Shown here: in pieces, positions 1 through 12,000 of the stretch
Position numbering within the stretch: the stretch's first letter is position 1
How the letters are laid out: every line of letters starts with the position of its first letter
From: Phylloscopus collybita
Lineage: Eukaryota > Chordata > Aves > Passeriformes > Phylloscopidae
DNA length: 64,000 bases
Direction of reading: 5' to 3'
Assembly: GCA_027886175.1 (NCBI GenBank)
Contig: JAJNNQ010000024.1
Span: forward strand, 8,044,001 to 8,108,000
The notes under the pieces: model-generated
What the model was told of the DNA's origin: nothing
Database searches by the model: none
The model's input: only the letters and a program-made list of their open reading frames with translations
Position numbers and translations under genes: made by a program

Positions 1-10
1 GCTGAATGCA

Positions 11-54
11 AATGAATGTAATAAATGCAGGTACCTGCATTTATTACATTCATT
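11..54. repeat. Perfect 44-bp palindrome
   Basis: Bases 11-32 are the exact reverse complement of bases 33-54, with no spacer; the centre is GTAC at 31-34. The arms are AT-rich and built from ATGAATGTAATAAATGCAGG-type sequence. The symmetry stops at the A/G mismatch of bases 10 and 55. Only 10 bases lie to the left, so a larger inverted structure beyond the window cannot be excluded. It could be a foldback element end, a cruciform-prone site or an assembly join. Confidence 0.95.
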
Positions 55-769
55 GTAAGAATGTATGTAAGTAGTAAGACACACCTTTTGACAGGCCTTT
101 AACTATAGCCAATCATCTGGAGGTTATTGCAGCTGGGAAAGAAAATAAAGAGAAACAGAAATAAAGAAGCTGCAAAGATTGTGACAAAGGTGAAAACACT
201 GGTAAGTGTTTTCTTTTAGTCAGAAGAAGTTATGGGAGCAAGGAGACAACTTGAGGCAATGATGCTGTAGGAGTAAATTGATCAAGGAACCTCATTTTAG
301 GCAGCTGAATGGGCAAATGTAAGGAGGGAGATTATGGTCCTTCCACTTGATTGCAAGGTCAGAAGTACCTTTGGGAAGGAGTGGCTGGGTTACTTAAAGG
401 ATTTAGGAGGCAACTGTCCACAAGGTTGCCCAGGAGGCGAAAAGTGCAGTGGGACACCAAGGATATAGCTGGGAGGTAATTATGTATGGTATTTCATTAT
501 GTTGACAATGATAGAATATTTCATGGAGTTGATTCAACAAGCCAAGAAACATGTGACTGGAATCACTTAAAACTGGGTTTGTTTCATATGGAAAATGGGT
601 ACATGGGGACATATGTCAATAGCAAAAGTAAAATGAGGATTTAAGTAGCAACATGTTTCACAATGATGCCATTGCCAAGTCTCATCAAGGAACTGTTGAT
701 GAAATCCACATTCCCAGAAGGATCTAAATCAGTCAAAAATATGTGGGGCAACTGTAACAGCAAGGGCAG
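55..769. other. Unique AT-rich sequence, no gene seen
   Basis: No open frame of convincing coding character and no recognised repeat. ORFs here are short and low in coding signal. Confidence 0.6.
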
Positions 770-1270
770 GACTTCATTGTGTGGGGAACAGAACATGAGT
801 TAGCTCTGGGTGGGAGCCTGAGACAAGAGGCTGTGAACTGCCACACTTAGCACAGCAAAGGGCACAGGGACCTGTGGCACAGCCAGGTGAGGGACACTGA
901 GACACAGGGCAGGAGCTGATGGCCAGGGAGGAAGAGACTGTGGTGTGCTTGGACTGTGAGGGGGTAAAAGCCCAGGGGTTCTTCTGCTCAAGGTCCCTCC
1001 TTGGAGGCACCAGCTCAGGCTGTTTGTGTGTTACTGTGCCATGGATAAATGGTTTTATGGAATGAGATGTCTGAGACTCTGCTATGGAAATCCTGGGGCT
1101 GAGCTGGTGAGGAAACCTGGTCTGACTGTGGGTGGGGTGTGCAGGGAGTCCAGCAGGGACACACTGGGTCACTGGAGCCACTCCTGTGGAGGGGCCTTGG
1201 TCTCAGCAGTGACAGTCTGTGACACTGGGAGTGTGGCTGCCAGAGAGCCTTGAGAATGGTCACACTGGGA
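770..1270. other. GC-richer island without recognised gene
   Basis: This stretch is clearly richer in G and C than its flanks and is mostly CA/TG-type sequence with few CpG, as expected of old methylated DNA. It carries overlapping open frames on both strands: a 135-residue minus-strand frame at 774-1181, a 147-residue minus-strand frame at 1015-1458, and a 75-residue plus frame at 1026-1253. The minus-strand peptides are rich in Pro, Ser and His and match no family I know. Long open frames in all phases are expected when stop-codon content falls with rising GC, so I do not call a gene. Confidence 0.4.
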
Positions 1271-4200
1271 AGTTTCCTTAACAACAGGAAAGACACACCT
1301 GGTACTGAGAAGCACTTAGAAAATCCCTGCAGACAATCTAACTGAGATGTTAATTTTCCTTCCAAGAGCCCCAGGCTTGTCATTGACATTAGGGGAGTAC
1401 TGGAGTGCAACAGCAAACATTCAGGCAGGTTGCTGAGATTATCTGCTTTGCTAACCAAAGTACAAAGAGGCAGAACAACAATTTTGTGTGTGTGTTATCA
1501 CCACTCATAAGGGTTATTACAAAGCAACAAAAGAGTGATAGAGGATAGAATGCGCACTCTTGCTTAGGGAAAAAAACCCCAAAAATACAACAACAAAAAA
1601 ATCACAAATTAAATGTGCTTAAGGAATATGAAACCAGAACTTATATGGTATCTCTTTTAGGTGGGATCTGAAACATGAAGCACAAATATGAAGCTTTCTA
1701 AGTGATCACAAACATGAGGGGAGGTTGTCTAATTCCCATGCACTGCAGATAGTGACAGCACGGGATTTCAAGGCTCAGGCTCAAAAAAGTCACTTTCTCC
1801 TAGATGGATGTTACTTGATTTCTGACAGAGCTGGCAATGTTCTCTCTCCTCTTACACACTTATAAGCTCTGTATGGCTTGTCAAGCCAATAAAGTCTCAC
1901 TGAACTGAGACTGCTTTCTAATTATGGTATATGACAATACCTGTGGAAACTCATTGCCTTCAATAAAATTGCAGAGGTGGAACTGATTGGAAGTTAGTGA
2001 GAGATCTGGTAAACAATGCTCAAGAAAGAATAGGATTCAGCGTTCTCACTCTTAGTTCAGTTGTTTGCACAGAGCTAATGAGAACAAAATCTAGTAAAAC
2101 ACTCTGTGTGATGTGAATGGCGATGCAGTCCTGCTGAATATAAAGATGCCACTGCCACAAAGAGAGCTTTCAGCATAGAAGTACATATTTATACAACCAA
2201 GAGAGCCTCAATGCTTCTCTAAGAATGTTTGTCTTTCTTTCCTCTTCTAAACCTAGCTTTTAATGCTGTCAGGTCCTCACAACAGGTGAGGCTTCAATCC
2301 ATGCAATATGGAAGTCATTACTTATTGCCTCTTTTGCATTTCTATTCAAGGTGTTGGGGTTTTCTTGTTTGCTTTTTTCTTTTAACTCTCTTTTGTACTT
2401 ATGCTCTTTATTTTACTTTTTTTTTTTTTTGCTGCTTCTCGACGTTCATATATCGTTAGTCCCTGATGAACATTTTGCTTTTTTTTTTTTTGTTTTACTA
2501 AAAATTCAGGGTGTTTAGTGGCAGATTTTCTGTAAAGAATAACATGTCAGGGTATTGTATAGAGCAATAGAACACTGTGTATCAACAGATTTATCAAGTT
2601 TATCTGAATGCATATTTAAAAATGCCAAATGTGCTTTCAACTCACTTCTGGCGTGCCTTTTGAATTTCATTACAAAGCAACCTGGAGGGAGTTTGGAATC
2701 TGAAACAGAAGTAATTAGTTCTTTCTTTAAAGGAAGTTTGCCCTTGTTACCAAAATATGAGCCAAGGCCATTATGATTCTTGCAGTATTTAGTACACAGA
2801 AACTACTGCAATTCTAAGTGTAGGTCTCCTGTGTTTGAAAAGGCTCAAAATGAAGGAATTATTGAGGATTTGCTCCTGATATAACCCTGACATTACAATG
2901 AAAACCAGATATTTCTCATTGCAAATAAAATAACAGGTGTAATGACTCCTAAGGATTTCCACCCCAACTGTATTTCTTGACCCCACATGTGCTTGGTATG
3001 GACTGTTATGATCACGATACAGGGGGTGGAATTAACATAATTCAGAACATGTATGATAGTCAGGGATGGAAACTGACAGGTGTTTTCCAGGTTTTTCCCT
3101 TATTTCTCTTTTGTCAGTGCAAAATTAATATGTCATTCATGATACTTAATGTCATTCACTCATTTGGGGAGCTGGACTTTGTTGTTCACTGTAGACAACC
3201 CCCTTTTTCTTGAGATTCTCATCTAAATAAATGCTGAACTTAGGTCTGGAAATAATATGGGATATTCTAAGGGCTTCATTCTAAACGGTCATTGCCAAGC
3301 AGAAATAAACCAGAAGAAAAACATCTGTTCCCAAGGACTTCATGGAACTCCCCAGATCTGCATTTCTGATGGCTCAAGAGTAGCAGAAGTGGCAGTTTCT
3401 CAGTCCAGCAAGATTAAACAGGATTTCACACAACAGGTATCAAATAGAGTGTACTGGATCCATGGTTTTAAAGCTGGGGAGGGTTTGGCACAACCTGATC
3501 TGGTTGTACATTTAATATTTTACTTGTATCCATTAAAAGAAAGAAAAAAATGGGTCTTTTTTACTGATTTAGCATTCTCCATTGCTGTTCTCTCCTCATT
3601 TACTTCAACAGAAGTGCTGTTAATGTTTCCAATTCTTAAATAAGGATGTTTGATCTAACTTGGTGTCTTGGATTTTTTAGAAACTTTTTAGAAGAAAAAA
3701 AATACATGGATGTACATGCCAGGTTAAATGTTTCATATTGATTAAAAGTGCATAAGATAACATCTGGTGACAAAATGAAGCCAGTTCTGGACTAATTGCA
3801 AATAAACATTCATAGATTTTTTTTTTTTTGCCCTGACAGCCTTAGTGATGCAACTGATATCTATTTTTATATCTATTTTTCTTTCTCCGTAGTTAGCAAA
3901 GTTTCTAACTCTTCAATGACGTGTATTGTGAAGTCCATGTGGAAAAAGCAATTTTGCTTTGTCCATACATATATAAAATTCCTCTTTCTCTTGACTGTTA
4001 ATGCATTCTTTCACTATCAGCCTGACGTTGCAACTCTGACACTCCTTTTTGAAAAAGTCTTTTACATTATGAAAGCTTAAAATTCCAATAAATGCTTAAA
4101 AGAGGTTTTAAAGCACTGAATGCAATGGCAATGTACACTTTATTAATGGGCATCTGAGGGGGGAAAAGTAACATTTCTACAGTTCTCTGGTTGAAATTTT

Positions 4201-4319
4201 ATACATCCATCTTGCTGTTTGTCCTCATGACACTTTGCTGGCGCCAAAACTGCTGCTGTCATTGGAAAAGTGAGTAAAGTGATTCTATCAGTGACTGGTC
4301 ATTATGCAGCTGTAAGGAA
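1271..4319. other. Unique AT-rich sequence, no gene seen
   Basis: Contains T runs near 2420-2430, 2480-2491 and 3821-3830. A plus-strand frame at 3257-3643 (128 residues) has no recognised motif and no clear splice or promoter context. No repeat family recognised. Confidence 0.55.
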
Positions 4320-4530
4320 ATCATAGAATCACAGAAAGGTTTGGGTTGGAAGGCACATTAGACATCATCCCATTTTCATGGGCAGGGACAACCTCTACTA
4401 CACCAGGTTGCTCAAAGCCCAGTTGAGCCTGAACTTGAAAACTTCCAGGGATGGAGAACTTACAGTTTCTTTTGGCAACCTGTTGCAGTGCCTCCTCTTT
4501 TAAAATTACCTCCACAAATCTCATGTCTTA
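4320..4530 (-). mobile_element. CR1 LINE 3' tail, minus strand
   Basis: Begins with the reverse complement of the CR1 terminal octamer region (TCATAGAATCACAGAA), followed by GGTTTGGGTTGGAAGGCAC, the hallmark end of avian CR1. It continues with the matching antisense 3'-UTR text: the CATGGGCAGGGACA motif and the CACCAGGTTGCTCAAAGCCC motif. Only about 200 bases remain of an element that is about 4.5 kb when complete, so it is 5'-truncated as most CR1 copies are. It is non-coding. Confidence 0.93.
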
Positions 4531-5766
4531 CTCACTTCAGTCAGATTTCTTCTTTTTTCTTCCTTCTGCTCTAACTGCAGTTGTATCCCCTTCTGGACGT
4601 TGGTTTTGTAAAAGTCTCACTGAGTAATGTTACTAGAAACCCTTTATCTTTCATTGATCTTGACCTCATAACTTTGCAAATCTAGGATGACTTAAGTAGA
4701 GTTGTTTGTCTCCCTAAGGTGAATCCTTACTGGTCAAAGGAATGTTGATATCAACACAGTTAACAACCTTTCATTCAAAGGAATGTGAGTAACATGGTTG
4801 TCACAAGTTTTGTTTGTTTTAGTTTGTTTTTGTTGGTGGTTTTTTTTTCCTGTCAGTCTTATCCTAAAAGAAACTGTGCCTTCATTCATAATATTTTTAT
4901 TTATACTAGTGAAATATCATGCTGTCTGATATTTTGCTATGATTGAATTACATTTAAAAAGTTAAAGGTTAACATCTTGAGGAATCATGTTTTTCAGAAA
5001 GTGGCTTATAGTGTTTTTACAGTGTATATAAAGAACTGCAAAAACAGTCTTGGGCTATTCCAAGAGTTTGGAATGTGTGTGCCTGCACTCACACACAGGG
5101 ATGTGTGGCAATACCTGCTGCAGTCCAGGCAGCACGATAGCCATGCTAGAATGGCATTCCACCTACTCAAAAAACTCGACTTCTGGGCAAGAAGCAACAA
5201 GAGCATCTCGGCCACAGAAAATTTCATTTCTGTACAATTCTGTGCTTCCCACCATTTGAGTGGTTGAAATGTACATTTCTATACTTTTTGACTGCTCAGA
5301 TGCACAGCCTGTGCACTAAGGAGTGGTTGAACCTCTGGAATGTGGGGATCCTGGATCCAGAAAGCTGTTGGAAATGTGCTACACTGAGGGAGTCATGACC
5401 ATGAAGGTATGCTGGCAGTCACCCCATTATCAAAGAAGCCAGTGACAGGAAATTTAGGGAGTATGATCCCCTGCTGGCAAATCCAGCACAGACAGATTTC
5501 ACAGGCTGAAAGGCCTATGAATTTCAAGGCTCTTTTTGAGGTTGTCCTAGCAGGGAAGGAAGCAGTGTGACCCTCCTGTTTCAAGCCCATTTGCCCCCAG
5601 ATTGTTGTCATTCCTTCACAAAGTCATGAGGGAAAAACTGCGTTGACAGAAATAAGAGCAATCAGATAAAGCAATAAGAGTCTCAGACATACCATAATAA
5701 TTGACTTATGAATGCAAAGCCCATTGAAATTTTCATTGTCCATCTCATTAAGAAATGCTGTTTCCA

Positions 5767-5800
<34 letters not shown>

Positions 5801-6079
5801 TGTTAGTCACTTAAGGATTTAAGCATTGTGAAGACTTTTTTTTTTTTTCCAAATTTTCTGTGAAAATTTCGTGCTACAGTTCCCACTTTACTGCGTTTTG
5901 AGTTTTGGATGGGAAATTGGGAAGCCTGTGAAAAAATTCCCAAGGATGATCTGAATCTTTAAATCAGTATGCAGAGCAGATGTAACAGGCACAGTTCAGA
6001 TATGGCACAGGAAAAGGGAGCAGACCTGATACTCTGTTTTCAGTGTTGGATGAGGCATAAGTGGTTGATAAATAGACTA
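4531..6079. other. Unique sequence with a 30-base T run
   Basis: No gene seen. A T30 homopolymer lies at 5769-5798 and a shorter T run near 5838. Small open frames on both strands at 4977-5267 overlap each other and look like chance. The stretch 5300-5600 is slightly richer in GC but matches nothing I recognise. Confidence 0.55.
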
Positions 6080-6150
6080 ATTTAGATGGGAAGGACCTTT
6101 GGAGTTCGTCTGGATCACTCCCACACTCAAAGCAGACATGGTTTAGATAA
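6080..6150 (-). mobile_element. CR1 LINE tail fragment, minus strand
   Basis: The motif TTAGATGGGAAGGACCTTTGG, then a GAGTTCGTCTGGATCACTCCC-type stretch and CTCAAAGCAGACATGG, parallels the antisense CR1 end (consensus-like GGTTGGAAGGGACCTCTGGAG...). Short and diverged; the terminal octamers are not recognisable. Confidence 0.7.
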
Positions 6151-8857
6151 ATGGTTGACCGTGACCTTATATACCCATGATAATTTCCCAAATTCAAACT
6201 GATTTAATCTTCAGGGGGCTGGAACAGCACTTCAAATGGATTTATTTCACTGTATTTTTTACCTTCTTGATTGCATTTCAATAATGGTGTCTTGGGGATT
6301 TTGTGTTCTGCGTTGGTTTGTCTGATGGGGATATCCCAGGACTGGGCCTGTCCAAGTCTTGCTACTTAAATATTGGCATAGGGAGTTGAAACAATGGTCT
6401 TGAGATGGTGCCTCTTCTTCTGAACAGGTCTTCTACTTTGCATTAGCAAACAGATTATGGGATCCTTCTTGGACCCTACAGTCCTGCTTTTAGTTTCTTA
6501 AATTATTGAACTTTAATTTCTGATTCCTGATTGCTTCCATCATTGAATACAGAGTGCAGGAAGCGAATGCTGGCACCTGGCTTCTCATTTCCTAGAACAG
6601 GAAAAACATGATGGATAGCAGCCCTTCCTTTCTGATCACCACTGACTGTGTTGCAGCAAATTTTGTCTTGCTTTTGCAGTTCTTTAATATACACTGTAAA
6701 ATAAACTGTGACTTTATTTCTGCATATTTTACATGGATAATGTGGTGTTTAGTAACAATATTAAACACCTCTGACCTTTATTGACTCTCTTAAATAAATT
6801 TCTTACTCTTTGTCTTTTTTTTTTTCTATTCTTATAGCTTAAAAATGGTGTTGTGTGTTTTAGACATTAAAGCATTACATTAGTATGAAATGTCTCAAAT
6901 GCAGAAATATCAGCTGTACAAAACCTGGCTTGCTCTGACTTCTTAGGGAGGTGATTCTCTTAAGCCTTACTTTTGCAGTGTGAAGTACAATTTACTGGAG
7001 GAGCTGTTTAAATCCTCTAATGGTATAGTGCATTTAACTTGATATGCTATTTGTCTTGCTCTTAATGAATCTTTGATCAATTCGTACCTAATTCACACTT
7101 TTTTTTCTGTGCTTTACTGTCCACAGGAAAAAAAAAAAAAAAAAAGAATAGCAGGGGCTTAATTTAGAAAGGTCCAAATGGTAAACAAATGTAAAAGGGT
7201 CAATGTACTTCAGAGTGTAAAACCATGTCAGGCTGTGGAGGGATCGTTTTGGTCCTAATTCCCTGCATCACATAAAGGTGTCGGCCCCTCTTAGAGCTGC
7301 CTGATGCTAACAAAGGCAGACAAGGCCTGGCTGGTGGGACTGGGCTTTGCTGTTGTTTTAGACTTCTACCTTTCCAGCAGAGTATTTCCATGTGTCACAG
7401 CACACAAATAGCCCTTACAGAGCAGTGGCACAGAGTTGCTTGACTTGGTACATGCACAGCAGAGCCAATTAATGGTGATGAGTCTATTTGGTGGATTTGA
7501 TTTGGTAAGACGTGAGTTTTGTTTTGTTTTGTGTCTCACTTCCACACCTGTAGCCAGCACGTGTACTCTTCACATGAATGATAAAATTCTTAATATTGGG
7601 AAACTACTGCCTGCACCATGAAGTAAACAGCTTGCTTTCAACAACAATTTTGGAGGCCCAAATAAATTTTTCAAATACGTTGACCTTGGAAGATGGAGGA
7701 TAGGAGTTTTCTTTTTAAAATAAAAATGGTTTCCTTAGAGAAAAAGCTCTCAGATCCATGTTTTCAGCTAGCTTTGTAATCAGATGCATTGTTGAAATGT
7801 TTCTGGCCAACAAACAAATCCTAAGATGATTTCAAGGCAGGGTCAATTAAAATAAACAAATGTTTTTGCTTTCTAGGGAAGCTTTTGTGTCAGTAATGAA
7901 ACAAATTATGAAGTACTTCAAAACAAAAATAAACACAGACTACCAAGAGTTTTCATTGGGGAACAAGTAGCTCATGGAATGGCAGAGAAATGTACGGCTT
8001 ATGTGCAAATCTTGTATTGCTACTGCTCTAATACCAACACTAGTAGTCCCATTAGATTAATTACTCTTGAATTCAGAGAATCTGCTCATTTGTAGAAGTC
8101 CCCATTAGTGTGAAACAGGCCTGTAGCAATGAACTCAAACAAGGATTAAGAGCCATAAAAGAGTAGATTGTGGTTGTTTTTCATACTTTTTTTTGCAATG
8201 GGTACTTTACAGACTCTGTCTACCAAATAAGTGACAGATTTTGCAGTGTGTGGCTCTTTTTCTGCAATGTGGCCATGTGGTTTAAGCTGGAATGCATTGC
8301 TTTCATGGCACAATGGTAAAGAAAGAGTGTTTCTCTTGCAATTCTCTATAGTCATTAATAAAAACACTCAGGACTAGATAAATAAATTTTTTAAACTATG
8401 CCTGTCAAGGACATGTATTTGGGGAATCATCTCAGTGATGTGACTTCAAAAAGGCAGAAGTCTCCCCATCTGGAGCAGCCTGAAAGACTAAGATCCAGCA
8501 GTCACCTCCACACAATGAGCTGTCATTTTTTTTGTTTCTTGCATTCCCTTTGTGTGTTTAACCACTGCTATATTTTATGGGATCGTGGCCTTGTCCACGT
8601 AATGACCCTACATACTGCATGTCAGGGATCTGGGGTGGGATGGAAGTGAATAAACTGCTGGTGTTAAGGGTATTATTTCTGCCTCTTTAACTCACTGCCA
8701 GCTTACTAACAGCACTATTCCTACTATCATCAGTAAAGACAGGAGTAACTGGTATCAAAGTGTGCCAGTAAAAGGAAGAGGAGATTGGGAGTGGCTGCTC
8801 AGCATCTGATGGGATAAAGAGGTGGCAACATTGCCAGAATGAATAGAAGGCACCTAT
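6151..8857. other. Unique AT-rich sequence, no gene seen
   Basis: Holds an A run at about 7127-7145 and otherwise ordinary non-repetitive DNA. Short frames around 7200-7620 on both strands overlap and carry no family motif. Confidence 0.55.
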
Positions 8858-8884
8858 TATTAAAGAAATAATATTTCTTTAATA
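8858..8884. repeat. 12-bp inverted repeat, 3-base loop
   Basis: Arms at 8858-8869 (TATTAAAGAAAT) and 8873-8884 (ATTTCTTTAATA) are exact reverse complements separated by AAT. It has no T-run terminator context and a vertebrate setting, so no regulatory role is claimed. Confidence 0.9.
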
Positions 8885-9040
8885 GAAGAAATCTTACTCA
8901 TAAATACAATTAGAGCAAAGATGGCAGTGGTAAGAGAGGTATAAGAAAATAAACACAGGCATTGTGGATGTTAGCCATTAATGTATCTATTACTGGGAAA
9001 TATTTCTATCATTTTATGTTTTGCAGATATTTCTGTAACT

Positions 9041-9066
9041 GGGGGGGAGGGTGGGGGGAAGGAGGA
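9041..9066 (+). other. G-quadruplex-type G run
   Basis: Seven G, A, GGG, T, six G, AA, GG, A, GG. The sequence supplies at least four runs of three or more G with single-base loops, the arrangement expected to fold most stably as an intramolecular quadruplex. It stands out in AT-rich surroundings. Confidence 0.8.
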
Positions 9067-12000
9067 TAGTTTTTATAGTATTCAGAGGTTTGGGGTTTTT
9101 TTCTTATTTCCGATGCATCAGTACAAAATATACCATGACTGTGTGGTTTTGCCATGTAATGATACTTTCAAGGCTGTGAGGAGAAAGCTGCTATTAATCC
9201 TGTCTCTAGGTTTTCTTTGTTGTGTTTTTTGTTTCCTGAACTGAATCCATCCCCTGTTTTCCTGACTTTCCTTTGTACCTCCAGCTCTGCAAATTTGTGC
9301 TGCCTAGCATGACCTGATCTAAGGAACATAAGATCTCACATGAAGCTCCCAGCCCCAGAAGCACAAAGCTTTGCTTGAGTCAGGTCTTGTTTGAAAACAG
9401 AATTGTTACTGAGAGGAGAGGAGCTGTTTATGTTATTTGTGGAATGTAAATTGGAACTGGAGCTCAGAAACATTTGCAAGATTATAACACTCACTATCTT
9501 CACCTCGGCCTTTAGAAACATCAAATATATCCAGTTGTTGGAGAAATGAAGCTTAGACAGCAGCCCAGCTTGCAGTATCCCAGCTCTCTTTTTGAGACTA
9601 GGATGAGGATCACAAGTGCACGATGTGGGATGTCACACATGTACAACACACTGAGAAAATTTCTTCAGTTCTCACAGGACAAACTATACTAGATACTGGT
9701 TTGTGCAGAGTTTTTGGTTACTCTGTAGTTGATGTGGACTATTCACCTGCAGAAGAAAACTAGAAGACCTGTTTAGATATGTGTATCCACATACCCACAG
9801 CTTTCTCCAAGCTGTTCTTGGCTTCTAAGCAACTGCAGTGAAATATTTGTAAAATATCTAAGCAGAATAGTAGATAATAATATTTAGGTTGTCATAGGTA
9901 GTCCTTAGTATGTTACCCTGCCTTGTCTGGTGATAGATTGATACATTCAGCTGATTGTGTATCTGCTCTTGCTGCAAACTTGTCAAGTGTAAACTGGCAA
10001 TTGTCTGGGGAAAGGGAAAGGAAGGGCAGAATTGCTCTGACAAGAATGGATGCTTACTGCAATGTTTTTTTACTCTTGTTGCAATATTCGCTGCTAGTTT
10101 GAGTTTCTAGAAAAATTGAATTGGCAGGCTTCCTACCCAATCTACAACTGGCTTTAGAGAAAGCTGTATTTAAATGTAAAACAAAATTACTTTATAAAAG
10201 GAAACTGAAGATGTCAATTGGAGGGGGAGAAAAGTTAGCTTCAGCCATAATTTTTTAGGGAGGAAAAAATCTATATTTAAAAGAGTTGCAGAAAACTCAT
10301 GAGTTTTTTGAGCGTCAACTGTCATAAAGATGGAAATATTTTGCTGTGCTTTGAAGAGCCCCATAGCAAAGATCTTTGTAATGGCCCATCTCATACACCA
10401 GCTGAACAGAGACCAAATCAGCCAAAGGCAAGAGAAATTTTGGAGGGAGAATAAGACACTAGTTTTTTCATGAAATCATCAGTATAATTATGTGGAATGC
10501 AGCAGATGTTTAAACATCATGCCTTGCTGCTGCTACTTTTCTCTCAAAAGAGAAGAGGTCATTTAAGGACTTGACCAAGGAGCATACTTCAACCACTTGT
10601 GTACAGGTCTGGTAATTTGGGGACACCCTTTAAAACCAAAAGATTCTTGGATCCATAGAATATTTTTTGTTGTTAAAATATAACAACTTGTTTATTTAGT
10701 TATTTAGGAGTAAGGAGCATTGTCTCACTCAGCAGAATCATTGTAGTTACATGGCTGCTTACTTTGCAGGGCTCTGGAGCAGTGCACCATTTTTACATTT
10801 TCTTTATGCCAGAGCTCCTCTGGGCAGGACATTTAAGTCTCTGGTGCCCCTAGAGTCACTGAGGAAAAATGAGGCTTCAGATTAGAAGTCAAATGCACAA
10901 ATCTTCCCTTCTTTCACTGCTGCTGTCCTCATACTGTGAGAAACTTCTGTACTTGCTTTTCCTGTTCCTTCTTCTCATTCTCATCCTGACTGCTGTTTGC
11001 TTCTTCCTCTTTTCCAGCTGCCATCACTCTTTTGTTCCCTCTCTCTCACTTACCTCTCATTTTCTCTTTTTTTTTTTTTTTTCTTTTTTTTTTTTTGTCT
11101 CAGCAAAATAATTTATTGTCCAACTTGACAATCTTTTCAAGTTTTTTTCAGTCAGTAAGTGCTAGCAAAGTACTTAGAAAAAGTTTGTTGCCTACAATAG
11201 ATGTGCATAACTAATCAATGTAAATGCATTATATGGAATTCTAATGAGTCTTATAATCTGAATGAAAACAATGAGGCCTCTCTTCCAGCTCAGGTTTTCT
11301 GTTACCAATCAGCATGTTGCTGACTGGAAAACTGCTGGTGTTTTCCAGAGCAGAAAAAAACAAAGTTGTGCTAGGTGTTCCAATGCTTTATGTCTTGTCA
11401 TTTTTTACAGAAACCCTAACAGTATACCATTCTTTTTCGAAAATGCTTTACAGCTGTTTTGCTCAGGATTATCTGGGTAGACAAGGACACTAAGGGCTAT
11501 AACATTTGTCCTTGAAACACAAGGCACAGCTATGGCAATGTATGTAAATAGTTAATTGGGCAAGAGACATCAATTGGAGAATGATGGTCAGATTAGGAAA
11601 GTTGCTGAATGTGTACAGGTGATGTTATGGAAAGTCTTCTTTGTACTCTACAGTCTTTATGTCAATATGAAAACTCTCTAGTGTTGTTCTGTAATGGATG
11701 TTTTTAACAGCACAAGAGAGGAATGTAATCAGATTGAACAGTTCCCATTCTCATTCATGGATCAGGTTGACAATCTTGCCTCTTGATTGTAAGTGATGTA
11801 CACAACAAGGCTTCAACAGCAGACATTGCTGCCTGAGAATTTAACTCTGGTTTATTTTTTGTTTTATAGAGCCTTTGTTTATGCTAGAAATTGTCATGAG
11901 TGCCTTTTCCAAAGTGATCTCTGAAAAGGAGACAATCTACCACGAGGCTGTTTCTATTTCTGCAACGACTGTAGTCGTTGATTCTAGTGGACTTCTTCAC

